Assembly (NCBI RefSeq): GCF_003201205.1 | Contig: NZ_QICN01000002.1 | Coordinates: forward strand, 359,780-423,779 | Origin: Sinimarinibacterium flocculans | Lineage (GTDB): Bacteria; Pseudomonadota; Gammaproteobacteria; Nevskiales; Nevskiaceae | DNA: 64,000 nucleotides | Direction of reading: 5' to 3' | In this document: piece after piece, positions 25,572 to 33,679 of the stretch | How the letters are laid out: every line of letters starts with the position of its first letter | Numbering within the stretch: position 1 is the first letter of the stretch | The notes under the pieces: generated by a model | The model's database searches: none | The model's input: only the letters and a program-made list of their open reading frames with translations | What the model was told of the DNA's origin: nothing | Translations under genes and position numbers: made by a program

Positions 25572-26510
25572 TCAGGCCAGGAACCGCAGCCAGGCCCATC
25601 CGCCATGGCCGACCAGTGTCGCCAGCGGCAGCACCAGCCGCGCGGCCGCGGCGGCCGCCGAGGCGTGCAACTTGCCGTCGCGTCCGACGCGCGGCTTGCC
25701 GGCCATGCCGTCGAAGACCACGGCACGCCCGAGGTCGTGCGGATCGTAGAGCACCGCCTCCTGGGCCTCGTCCTCGAGCTCTTCCGGTTCGTGCGATCGG
25801 GCCTGTGCCTGTCCGGTCCGGCCGTCTCGGGTGCGGTACTCGAAGCGCAGGCGGTAGACGGTGCGGTCGTTGATGCGCGTGTTGGTCGGCGACTTCTCGA
25901 TCAGCCGTCCGTGCGCCGGCAGACCATGGCGCAGCAGGTGCAGCTCGCGCAGCCGCCCGGGCACGGCCCCGAGGACGAACGCGAGGCCGATGGCCGGGAA
26001 GACCAGCACGATCAGGACCATCGGCCCGAACATCGTGCTGCGCATGCCGCGGATGCGCGACATCTGAGGCCGGGCCAGCGAATACTCGACCGTTGCCGTC
26101 TGGCCGGTACCGAGACGGCGCCCGGTCGCATACGACACCGCCTCGAAGTCGCGTCCGCCGACGCTGAAGCGATACCGCGTGCCGTACACCGGGGTGTCGT
26201 TGATCGACGCGCGCGTGTCGACGGTGCCCAGCACCCGTGCCTGCGTCTCGCCGAGCGCGCCGGCACGCAGCGACCAGGCGATTTCCGCCTGCGCGGCGAA
26301 GACCCAGACGAAGATCATGCCGAAGCCGAAGAACAGCCAGCCCATCTGCTGCAGGACGCCGCCGAACAGGGTCTGCAAGACCAGCGCGACCGCGAGCCGA
26401 CGCGGCGGGCGTGCGAGGAACTGCATCGCGACGCGTCGCTGGTAGGCCGCTGCCGCGGCATCGGCGGCCGCGGTTCCGCCGCGGCGCCATGCATCGATGG
26501 GATTGCGCAC
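25572..26510 (-). CDS. DUF3592-type membrane protein
   Basis: A 312-residue membrane protein with about four hydrophobic segments: residues 45-75, 160-185 and one near the C-terminus. Between them are two related soluble beta-domains. Each carries an INDxxVYxxRYRF-type sequence (INDTPVYGTRYRF and INDRTVYRLRFEY) and a conserved tyrosine-aspartate-proline (VEYSLARP, VLYDPHD). This tandem arrangement is that of DUF3592. Function unknown. It lies in the minus-strand catabolic run but has 61- and 137-base gaps on each side, so it may not belong to the same pathway. Confidence 0.75.
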   Translation of the reverse strand: MRNPIDAWRRGGTAAADAAAAAYQRRVAMQFLARPPRRLAVALVLQTLFGGVLQQMGWLFFGFGMIFVWVFAAQAEIAWSLRAGALGETQARVLGTVDTRASINDTPVYGTRYRFSVGGRDFEAVSYATGRRLGTGQTATVEYSLARPQMSRIRGMRSTMFGPMVLIVLVFPAIGLAFVLGAVPGRLRELHLLRHGLPAHGRLIEKSPTNTRINDRTVYRLRFEYRTRDGRTGQAQARSHEPEELEDEAQEAVLYDPHDLGRAVVFDGMAGKPRVGRDGKLHASAAAAAARLVLPLATLVGHGGWAWLRFLA

Positions 26511-26600
26511 CGCCCCGCTCCCTGATCCCCGGAAAGCGCCGATCTTACGCCGCGCGCGCGTCCCTGCCCGCGTGCGCCGAAGCGGCGCGTGCGCCGGTTC

Positions 26601-27584
26601 TCAGTCGAAGGACTGCAGCCAGCGCGAGAGCCGTTCGAACAGGCGCGCGCGCGCCGGAAACAGGAAATGGCTGTGCCCGGTTTCCGGCAGGATGCACAGG
26701 CTCACGTCATGGCTGCCGGAGAACGCGGCCGGCACCTGGTGCGTCGGCCCGACCATGTCGCGTTCGCCGATGCCGAGAAACACCGGCACGGCGAGCGCAG
26801 CGGCTTCCGGCGCGACGTTGCCCGGCACCATCGACATCGCCGCCGGAATCGGCAGCACGCAATCGGTCGCGGCCTTGAGTGCTGCCACGCCGCGCGGATC
26901 GGCCTTGCGGCTGCCGAACAGCTCCGCATTGTCGCCGCGCCCGGCGCCGTTTCGCTGGCCGTGGATGACCGGATACGGCTGCCCGAACATCTTGCGCGCG
27001 ATCTCCGGCAGCAGCGGGCGCACCGCCGTCGGATCGGTCGCGTCCCTGACCGCAGGCGGCGCGTACTCCGGCAGGCCGCGCGTCGAAAAGCCGAGCAGCA
27101 CGACACCGGCATGCTGCGCGGCCGCATGCTGCTGCAGGATGGTCAGCATCGCACCCATCGAGTGCCCGACGCCGACGCTGCGCAGCGCCGGGAGCGCCGG
27201 CAGGTCGGCAGACAGTCGCCCTTCACGCAGTCGTGCAAGCAGTTCCGCGGTGGCCGCGACGTTGGCCCGCACGAGGACCTCGGCGGTGAGCTGCCAGCCG
27301 TCCTGCGGCTTGCTGCTGTCGCCCAGGCCCAGATGATCGAGCGCCGCGACGACGAAGCCGCGCGCCGTCATCTGTGCGGCGAACGAGAAGCTGTCGTCAC
27401 CGTCGTCGGGCGACGGCGGACGCAGATCGAAATAGCGGCGGTTCATGTTGCCGCCGGGCAGGCACAGCAGCAGTGTGTCCGCCTGCGCGGCCTGCTCCGG
27501 CCACCACACCGAGGCGCCGATCTGCAGCGGCGCTTCGCCGGGCAGTTCGACGCTGGTGTCGAGCTTCAGGTGCACGGCCGGCAT
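26601..27584 (-). CDS. Alpha/beta hydrolase
   Basis: A 327-residue cytoplasmic hydrolase. The nucleophile Ser142 lies in GVGHSMGAML; the acid is probably the aspartate in GIGERDMVGP and the base the histidine in ETGHSHFL. LLLCLPGGNMNRRYFD is the oxyanion-hole strand. It could hydrolyse an ester, a lactone or a CoA thioester. The gene starts seven bases after the Ltp-type thiolase gene, so the two are almost certainly co-translated. Substrate unknown. Confidence 0.85.
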   Translation of the reverse strand: MPAVHLKLDTSVELPGEAPLQIGASVWWPEQAAQADTLLLCLPGGNMNRRYFDLRPPSPDDGDDSFSFAAQMTARGFVVAALDHLGLGDSSKPQDGWQLTAEVLVRANVAATAELLARLREGRLSADLPALPALRSVGVGHSMGAMLTILQQHAAAQHAGVVLLGFSTRGLPEYAPPAVRDATDPTAVRPLLPEIARKMFGQPYPVIHGQRNGAGRGDNAELFGSRKADPRGVAALKAATDCVLPIPAAMSMVPGNVAPEAAALAVPVFLGIGERDMVGPTHQVPAAFSGSHDVSLCILPETGHSHFLFPARARLFERLSRWLQSFD

Positions 27585-27591
27585 GCGGCCT

Positions 27592-28761
27592 TCAGTCCTT
27601 GCTGAGAATCGCGCCCGCCATGCCGGACGAGATCAGCACGTTCTGCACGCGCTGCACCTGGTTGGGCGAGGTGCCGCGGATCTGGCGCACGCCCTCGGCC
27701 ATGCTGTTCATGCCGTGGATGTAGGCCTCGCCGGTGAGACCGCCGTTGGTGTTGACCGGCAGCTCGCCGTCGATCGCCATGCCGCCGGCCTTGACCCACT
27801 CGGCCGCCTCGCCACGCTTGCAGAAACCGAAGGCTTCGAGCTGCAGCAGCACGTGCGGCGTGAACGCGTCGTAGATCATCGCCGCCTGCATGTCGGACGG
27901 ACGCAGGCCGGTCTGCTTCCACAGGCGCTTGGCCACGCCCTGCGCCTCCGGCATCACGGTCAGGTCGTCGTGGTAGTAGTTCGAGATCACTTCCACGTTG
28001 TACGGGATCGACTGCGCGGCGCCGAGGATGCGCACCGGTTTCTGCTTGAGATCGCGCGCGCGCTCGAGGCTGGTGACGAGGATCGCAACGCCGCCGTCGG
28101 ATTCCTGGCAGCAGTCGAGCATGCGCAGCCACGGCTCCTGGATCCACTTGGAATTCTGGTGATCCTCGAGCGTGATCGGCTTGCCGTAGAACCACGCCGC
28201 CGGATTGTTGGCCGCGTACTTGCGCTGCTGCACCGAGATGTAGCCGAGGTCGCGATTGGTGACGCCGTAGGTGTGCATGTAGCGCTGCGCCTGCAGCGCG
28301 CCCCAGCTCGCCGGCGTCATCGCGCCATAGGGCACGCACCACAGCAGCGAACCGGTGCCGTTGCCGGACTGGTAGCTCATCATCTGCTGGTTCGGGTTCT
28401 GCCCGAATCGGTACTGGCTGCGCTCGTTCATCGCGCGCCAGATCAGCACGTTGTTGCACAGGCCGGCGTTGACCATCGCCATGGCCTGGTAGATGGTCGC
28501 CGCGGCGGCGGCGCCGCCGCCGGGGATGCGCGTGGTGTACGCCAGATCCTTCACGCCCAGGCAGCGCGCGAGGTTGACCTCGTCGCTGTTGTCGATCGTG
28601 AAGGTGATCATGCCGTCGATGTCGTGCGGCGAGATGCCGGCGTCCTGGCAGGCGGCGAGCGAACACTCGGCGGCCAGCTGCAGCTCGCTGCGGCCGGAGG
28701 CCTTCGAGAACTCGGTCTGGCCGATGCCGGCGATTGCGGCTTCGGTGAAGGTGCGGGCCAT
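27592..28761 (-). CDS. Ltp-type thiolase-like protein (probable retro-aldol lyase subunit)
   Basis: A 389-residue thiolase-fold protein of the lipid-transfer (SCP-x/Ltp) group. It shows AAIAGIGQTEF at the N-terminus, the RIPGGGAAAAATIYQAM helix, and the strongly conserved C-terminal blocks IYDAFTPHVLLQLEAFG and NTNGGLTGEAYIHGMNSM. In actinobacterial steroid degraders Ltp2 works with a DUF35 partner as an aldol lyase that releases the side chain as a C2/C3 CoA unit. Here the DUF35 gene is directly upstream (gap of ten bases), which supports the same type of complex. No MaoC-type hydratase is encoded nearby. Confidence 0.88.
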   Translation of the reverse strand: MARTFTEAAIAGIGQTEFSKASGRSELQLAAECSLAACQDAGISPHDIDGMITFTIDNSDEVNLARCLGVKDLAYTTRIPGGGAAAAATIYQAMAMVNAGLCNNVLIWRAMNERSQYRFGQNPNQQMMSYQSGNGTGSLLWCVPYGAMTPASWGALQAQRYMHTYGVTNRDLGYISVQQRKYAANNPAAWFYGKPITLEDHQNSKWIQEPWLRMLDCCQESDGGVAILVTSLERARDLKQKPVRILGAAQSIPYNVEVISNYYHDDLTVMPEAQGVAKRLWKQTGLRPSDMQAAMIYDAFTPHVLLQLEAFGFCKRGEAAEWVKAGGMAIDGELPVNTNGGLTGEAYIHGMNSMAEGVRQIRGTSPNQVQRVQNVLISSGMAGAILSKD

Positions 28762-28771
28762 GGTCGGTTCC

Positions 28772-29206
28772 TTACTTGCTGCGCGGCCGGAACACCGGCA
28801 CCTTGTGGTTGTTCATCGTCGGCTCGAAGCAGACCTCCACCTCCATGTCCTGCCGGATCTCGTCGTAGCCGACGCCGACGACGTTGGACACGAAGCGGAT
28901 GCCCTCGGCGAGCTGGATCACCGCGACGATGGGCGACTCCCTGAAGCCGAACGGATGCGGATGCCGCGGAATCGTCCACGCATGCACGGTGCCCTTACCG
29001 GACAGCTCGACGTCCTGGCGGTTGAGGCTGTGGCAATGCGGGCACATCGGCCGCGGCGGAAACGTGAACTTGCCGCAGTCACCGCACTTCTGGCCGATGA
29101 ATTTCTCCTGGTCCGCCGCCTCCCAGAAGCTCTTGGCGTCGAGGGTGACGATGGGCGCGATGCGCGTCGGCTTGGGCGCTGCCGGTGGGTCGGTCGGTGC
29201 GGTCAT
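28772..29206 (-). CDS. DUF35 OB-fold / zinc-ribbon partner protein
   Basis: A 144-residue protein starting at ATG 29206 (longer starts up to 29293 are possible). The N-terminal rubredoxin-like zinc ribbon has Cys41, Cys44, Cys55 and Cys58 (CGDCGKF...CPHCHS), followed by an OB-fold domain from GKGTVHAWTIP to EVCFEPT. DUF35 proteins partner with thiolase-fold enzymes, where they are required for activity and for acyl-CoA binding. The Ltp-type gene begins ten bases downstream. This gene follows the second DUF1329 gene after a 99-base gap. Confidence 0.88.
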   Translation of the reverse strand: MTAPTDPPAAPKPTRIAPIVTLDAKSFWEAADQEKFIGQKCGDCGKFTFPPRPMCPHCHSLNRQDVELSGKGTVHAWTIPRHPHPFGFRESPIVAVIQLAEGIRFVSNVVGVGYDEIRQDMEVEVCFEPTMNNHKVPVFRPRSK

Positions 29207-29305
29207 GGCGTTGTTCTCTTGGTTCTTCCTCGGTCTGCTGTTGCAGTCCATGGCCGACGATAGCGGCGCGGTCTGCGGCGTTGCCTGATTCAAACGGATG
29301 ATTCG

Positions 29306-30658
29306 TCAGCGCCCTGCCTGCGCCGCCGCCTGCGGAGAGAACTGCGCGGGCACCATCGGCCTGTTGAGTCGCCACCAGTCCGCGGCCGGCCGCTCGTTGA
29401 CCAGGTTGATGGCCGCATAGGCCTTCGCCGTCAGGTCGTGGAAGACCTGCAGGCCGCGGTGATGCGATGCCGATTCCTGCGAATAGAAATACAGGATCAT
29501 CGGCACGCGCCACAGCGCATCGTGGTTGTCGTAGTGATCGGCCGTGAGGATCTGCCAACTGTCCTCGTCGATGTAGATCGTGCGTCGCGAGTAGATGTGG
29601 CGCATGCCCGGCTTCAGCCGCGCCTCGACCACCCAGACGCGATGCAGTTCGTAGCGCACATGGTCCGGGTTCAGGGTGTGCGGCGTCAGCAGATCGTCGT
29701 AGCGCAGCGCCGGATCGTTGATGCCAAAGTTGTGATACGGCACATAGATCTCGCGCTTGCCGAGCAGCGTCCACTCGTAGCGGTCGGGCGCGCCGTTGAA
29801 GCCCGAGTCCTCGTCGGAGACATGCAGGCCGCCGGGCGGCACCGGGTAGTCGTAGCCGACTTCGGGCGCCTGGCGCACGCGCCGGGTGCCCGGCTGGTAT
29901 TGCCAGGCCTGCGTCGAACCCTCGCCGTAGTGATTGAACTGGAAGCCCACCGAGGTCAGGCCGCGGTCGCGCTCGGGCAGTTTGTAGCTCGCAAAGAAGT
30001 AGGCCGCGATCTTCTCGGTCAGCGACGGCCGCGGGTCCGCGTCCGGCCGGTTCATCGCGCTCATCGAGCGCAGCTCATAGCGCCCCCAGGCAATCTTGTT
30101 GCCGGGATAGACATAGGCGATGTCGCCGACGACCTGCTCGGTCCAGGCGCGGTAGGTGGTCTTTGCCGACCAGATCGCCTCCAGCCCGTTGCGCGGCGCC
30201 GGAAACGCCGGCGCACCGCCGAGGCCGTCGACGCCCTGGCCGTCATCGATCAGTCGCGCATGCTGCGCGTTGTGATCCGCAACCGCGCAGGCCCATTCCG
30301 GAACGCCGAAGTCGCGGTGACCCGGATAGACCTTCATCCGGTAGGCATCGGGGTACTGTGCGAACAGGGCCTTCTGGCCCTCCGTCAACCGGTCCTCGTA
30401 CTGCGCGAGGTTCTGCGCGGTGATCGTGAACAAGGATTGCTCGTCGGCGTAGGGGCCGGGCTCGTAGCCGTGCTTGTTCGTCATGCCCGGCCACGTACCG
30501 ATCCACTGCCCGCCGTAGGCGGCGACGCCACCATCGCTGCCTGCGCGCTCCGCGCCCATGCAGGTCTTTCCGGTGTCTGCGGCGAACGCCGGCGTGCCGC
30601 AGGCGAGCAGCAGGGCGGCAAGGCCGATGGCTTGGCGCCGGCTGTGCACGAACCGCAT
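29306..30658 (-). CDS. DUF1329 exported protein (copy 2)
   Basis: A 450-residue relative of the protein at 2729-4099. ATG at 30658 follows AGGGAG. The N-terminus [21 protein letters not shown] has a paired arginine before the hydrophobic stretch, so export could be Tat or Sec; it ends in [51 protein letters not shown] and [11 protein letters not shown] are shared with copy 1. Family members are envelope proteins without a proven function. It heads the 20-30 kb catabolic run and is divergent from a rubredoxin gene. Confidence 0.87.
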   Translation of the reverse strand: MRFVHSRRQAIGLAALLLACGTPAFAADTGKTCMGAERAGSDGGVAAYGGQWIGTWPGMTNKHGYEPGPYADEQSLFTITAQNLAQYEDRLTEGQKALFAQYPDAYRMKVYPGHRDFGVPEWACAVADHNAQHARLIDDGQGVDGLGGAPAFPAPRNGLEAIWSAKTTYRAWTEQVVGDIAYVYPGNKIAWGRYELRSMSAMNRPDADPRPSLTEKIAAYFFASYKLPERDRGLTSVGFQFNHYGEGSTQAWQYQPGTRRVRQAPEVGYDYPVPPGGLHVSDEDSGFNGAPDRYEWTLLGKREIYVPYHNFGINDPALRYDDLLTPHTLNPDHVRYELHRVWVVEARLKPGMRHIYSRRTIYIDEDSWQILTADHYDNHDALWRVPMILYFYSQESASHHRGLQVFHDLTAKAYAAINLVNERPAADWWRLNRPMVPAQFSPQAAAQAGR

Positions 30659-30821
30659 GTCTGGCTCCCTGGTCGTTTCCCTCGATCGGTCCATGGTCGA
30701 TGCCGGGCGCCGCACATGCCTCCCTCAAACCGATGAAGCGCGCGGCTCGTCTGAACGCAGCACGCCATGGGCGGAGGGTACGTCCATGCTTCGACCAGAG
30801 ATTCGAAGAGGGAGCCCAGCC

Positions 30822-30983
30822 GTGGCCAGGTACGAGTGCGTGATCTGCGGACACATCTACGACGAGGACCTGGGCGACCCGGAGACCGGCATCGCACCGG
30901 GCACCCGGTGGGAGGACATTCCCGACGACTGGATGTGCCCGGACTGCGGCGCCGGCAAGGACAGCTACGAGAAGATCACGTAA
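30822..30983 (+). CDS. Rubredoxin (GTG start, copy 2)
   Basis: A 53-residue rubredoxin with [10 protein letters not shown] and CPDCGAGK knuckles. GTG at 30822, behind GAGGGAG, gives [10 protein letters not shown]; an in-frame ATG at 30786 would add a 12-residue basic tail not seen in the family. It is divergent from the second DUF1329 gene. With the first rubredoxin at 5836-6000 the window carries two rubredoxins, each close to a DUF1329 gene. Confidence 0.9.
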   Translation: MARYECVICGHIYDEDLGDPETGIAPGTRWEDIPDDWMCPDCGAGKDSYEKIT

Positions 30984-30996
30984 CGAACACACCTTC

Positions 30997-31070
30997 GTAG
31001 AAGCGCCTGCAGGCGCGGGCTTTCCCGGACGATGCAGATCGCGGTCGCGCCCGGGAGGCGCTCCTGCAAC
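30997..31070. repeat. Inverted pair of REP-like elements
   Basis: Two copies of a short G+C-rich dyad face each other: 30997-31017 (GTAGAAGCGCCTGCAGGCGC core) and, inverted, 31042-31069 (core GCGCCCGGGAGGCGCTCCTG). Each can fold into its own hairpin and the two can pair with each other. A third copy lies at 56713-56740. The pattern GTAGGAGCGCCT-CAGGCGCGACC resembles repetitive extragenic palindromes spread by RAYT transposases in other gammaproteobacteria. It sits between the rubredoxin stop and the flavoprotein start. Confidence 0.65.
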
Positions 31071-31099
31071 GACAGCAGGACGTGCGCGAGGAGAAGCGC

Positions 31100-32620
31100 G
31101 TGAACGATGAGCCGAACGGCCGCCGGCAGTTCCTGAAATCGCTGGGCCTTGCCGCTGCCGGCGCGGCGACGCTGAACGTCGATGCCGCCGCGCCGATGGG
31201 GCGTGGCGACGTCCGGCGCTGGGACCTCGAAACCGACCTGCTGATCGTCGGCTCCGGCGTCGCCGGTGTGTCGGCGGCCATCGAAGCGCGCCGCAGCGGC
31301 ATCGCCGCGCTCATGCTCGAACGCCAGCACCTGCCCGGCGGTTCGTCCGGCATCTCCGGCGGTGTCTGCTACCTCGGCGGCGGCACGCCGCTGCAGAAGG
31401 CGCTGGGCTTCGATGACAGCGTCGAGGCGATGCTCGGTTACATGCTCGCGGCCAGCGGGCCCTACGCCTCGACCGACAAGATCCAGCTCTACTGCGAGCA
31501 GAGTCTCGAGCACTTCGACTGGCTCGTCGCCAACGGCGTGCGCTACGCCCAGAAGTATTCCGACGAGAAGGAAATCTCCATCCCCGACGGTTCGCTGTAT
31601 CACTGCGGCAGTGAGCGCGCCTGGCCGTTCCGCGAACGGTTCAAGCCGGCGCCACGTGGCCACGTGCCGCCGTCGGAGCACCTGACCGGCGGGCGCGAAC
31701 TGATGCGCGCGCTGCTGGCGGCGGCGGATGCGCTCGGTGCGCGGCTCATCGTCAATGCGGAGGCACAACGCCTGATCGTCGAGACCGACGGCCGTATCGC
31801 CGGTGCGCGCATCCATCTCGACGGCAAGGTCCGACACGTCCGCGCACGCCGCGGTGTGGTGCTCGCCGCCGGCGGCTTCATTCACGATGCCGAGATGGTG
31901 AAGACCTACGCGCCGGAACTCGCCGCCTGTTCGACGCCCTGGGGTCGCGCCGGCGATCTGGGTATCGGCATCCGCATGGGCATTGCCGCCGGTGGCGCGA
32001 CGCTGCGCATGCATCATGGCTTCGTGATCACGCCGATGTATCCGCCTGAAACGATCCTGCGCGGCATTGCCGTCAACGCCGCGGGCCAGCGCTTCACGCC
32101 GGAGGACGGCTACTACGGCATGGTCGGGCACGACATCGCCTACCGCCAGAACGGCCGCGCGTGGATGATCGTCGACGCCGACAGCGCCTACGGCTGGAAC
32201 GACTTCCGTCTGCCGGTCGCGGCCGAGGCCGCGGACATCGCCACGCTCGAGAAGACGCTGGCGTTGCCCGACGGCGCGCTGCTGCAGACCGTCGACTACT
32301 ACAACCGCCACGCCGAACACGGGCGCGATCCGCTGTTCCACAAGGAAGCGAAGTTCATCGCGCCGCTGAAGACCGCGCCGTTCAAGGCCTACGATCTGAG
32401 CACGCAACACGCGTTCACGCCGGCGCACACCTTCGGCGGCCTGCACACCGACCTCGACGCCCGGGTGCTCGATGCCTGGAACGAGCCGATTCCCGGCCTC
32501 TACGCCGCCGGCCGCAGCTCCGCCGGCCTGCCGGTGGCGCCCTACATCGCCAGCGGCGTGTCGATCGGCGACGGCAGCTTCTTCGGCCGCCGCGCCGCGC
32601 GCCACGCGGCGCGCGCGTGA
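31100..32620 (+). CDS. Tat-exported FAD-dependent dehydrogenase, KstD / flavocytochrome-like
   Basis: A 506-residue flavoprotein of the fumarate reductase / 3-ketosteroid dehydrogenase superfamily. GTG at 31100 follows GAGGAG and gives NGRRQFLKSLGLAAAGAA, a canonical twin-arginine signal (Arg8-Arg9), so the folded, FAD-loaded enzyme is exported. The FAD site is LLIVGSGVAGVSAA (residues 47-60); HTFGGLHTDLDARVLD and GLYAAGRSSAG are the C-terminal FAD signatures. A c-type cytochrome gene begins 11 bases downstream, and is the probable electron acceptor. It would dehydrogenate, or reduce, a substrate in the periplasm. Substrate unknown; a steroid-like compound is possible. Confidence 0.85.
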   Translation: MNDEPNGRRQFLKSLGLAAAGAATLNVDAAAPMGRGDVRRWDLETDLLIVGSGVAGVSAAIEARRSGIAALMLERQHLPGGSSGISGGVCYLGGGTPLQKALGFDDSVEAMLGYMLAASGPYASTDKIQLYCEQSLEHFDWLVANGVRYAQKYSDEKEISIPDGSLYHCGSERAWPFRERFKPAPRGHVPPSEHLTGGRELMRALLAAADALGARLIVNAEAQRLIVETDGRIAGARIHLDGKVRHVRARRGVVLAAGGFIHDAEMVKTYAPELAACSTPWGRAGDLGIGIRMGIAAGGATLRMHHGFVITPMYPPETILRGIAVNAAGQRFTPEDGYYGMVGHDIAYRQNGRAWMIVDADSAYGWNDFRLPVAAEAADIATLEKTLALPDGALLQTVDYYNRHAEHGRDPLFHKEAKFIAPLKTAPFKAYDLSTQHAFTPAHTFGGLHTDLDARVLDAWNEPIPGLYAAGRSSAGLPVAPYIASGVSIGDGSFFGRRAARHAARA

Positions 32621-32631
32621 GGGATCGACCG

Positions 32632-33009
32632 ATGCACTACCGTCTCGCCGTTGTCGCCCTGATACTTTGCACCGGCGCCACCGCACAGGAGCCCGTGCAG
32701 GGCGATGCCGGCCGTGGCCGCCTCGCGTTCGCGCCCTGCCGCACCTGCCACTACCCGGAACAGGGCTACGGCCACCACAACGGCCCGAGCCTGTGGGACC
32801 TGTTCGGCCGCCGCGCCGGCAGCGCCGAGGGTTACGCCCACTACTCGGACGCGCTGAAGGCCGCCGACTTCGCCTGGACCCCGGAACTGCTGGACTTCTG
32901 GCTCGCGAACCCGCGCCGCTTCCTGCCGGACAGCAGCATGGTCGTGTTCGAGACCACGCCGCAGCAGCGCGCGGACCTGATCGAGTATCTGAAGCAGTTC
33001 CGCGAGTAG
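32632..33009 (+). CDS. Periplasmic c-type cytochrome
   Basis: A 125-residue exported class I cytochrome c. A short signal peptide (MHYRLAVVALILCTGATA) precedes the heme motif Cys36-Arg-Thr-Cys39-His40; Met103 in LPDSSMVVF is the likely sixth ligand. GAGGGATCGACCG provides a ribosome site. It lies 11 bases after the Tat-exported flavoprotein gene and so probably takes electrons from it, a split version of a flavocytochrome c. It may pass them to a terminal oxidase or another carrier. Confidence 0.9.
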   Translation: MHYRLAVVALILCTGATAQEPVQGDAGRGRLAFAPCRTCHYPEQGYGHHNGPSLWDLFGRRAGSAEGYAHYSDALKAADFAWTPELLDFWLANPRRFLPDSSMVVFETTPQQRADLIEYLKQFRE

Positions 33010-33014
33010 CGCCA

Positions 33015-33410
33015 ATGCCCACCGAAGTCCGTCACATCAGCATCTCGATCGATCGCGACTGGTGCGCGGTCTACGACTACGCCTGTCTGCCCGAACACTT
33101 TCCGGAGTGGGCGTCGGGTCTGGGCAGCGGGCTGCGTCGCGACGCGCAGGGATGGATCGTGGCCGCGCCCGAAGGCGAGGCACGCGTGCGCTTCACTCCC
33201 CGCAACGACCACGGCGTGCTCGACCACTGGGTCACGCTGCCGTCCGGCCAGACTGTCTACATCCCGCTGCGCGTGATCGCCAACGGCGACGGCGCCGAGG
33301 TGACGCTGAGCCTGATCCGCCAGCCGCAGATGTCGGCTGCCGACTTTGCGCGCGATGCCGAGTGGGTGCTGCGCGACCTGCGGCGGCTGAAGGCCTTGCT
33401 GGAGCGCTGA
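33015..33410 (+). CDS. SRPBCC-family protein
   Basis: A 131-residue helix-grip domain protein without a signal peptide, starting at ATG 33015, five bases after the cytochrome stop. MPTEVRHISISIDRDWCAVYDYACLPEHFPEWASG is the standard opening strand-helix-helix (key part YACLPEHFPEWASG), and the chain ends in a long amphipathic helix (FARDAEWVLRDLRRLKALLE). It probably binds a hydrophobic small molecule. As third gene of the flavoprotein-cytochrome operon but lacking an export signal, it would act in the cytoplasm, on a different side of the membrane from its neighbours. Confidence 0.75.
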   Translation: MPTEVRHISISIDRDWCAVYDYACLPEHFPEWASGLGSGLRRDAQGWIVAAPEGEARVRFTPRNDHGVLDHWVTLPSGQTVYIPLRVIANGDGAEVTLSLIRQPQMSAADFARDAEWVLRDLRRLKALLER

Positions 33411-33679
33411 CGCGAAGCGACGACGGTCGGCGCACGCGCCTCGCATCGTTGCCGCGGATCTGTTGTTCTCCTCGACAGACGCGGCGGCATCAAGGACAAT
33501 GCCGCAATGCAGCATTTGATCTCTTCCGGGCATCGGTCACCGATGCCGCCGTAGCCGTTGCTGCGTCGCGGACCGTCCGCGTCCGCCCTCCGAGCCGCCT
33601 CGCGCGCTCATCCCGTCTGTCCCCTACGGCCGACCGCGCGAGCGGCGGCGTGCCCTGCCGTCCCTCTCGTGGAGCGCCC

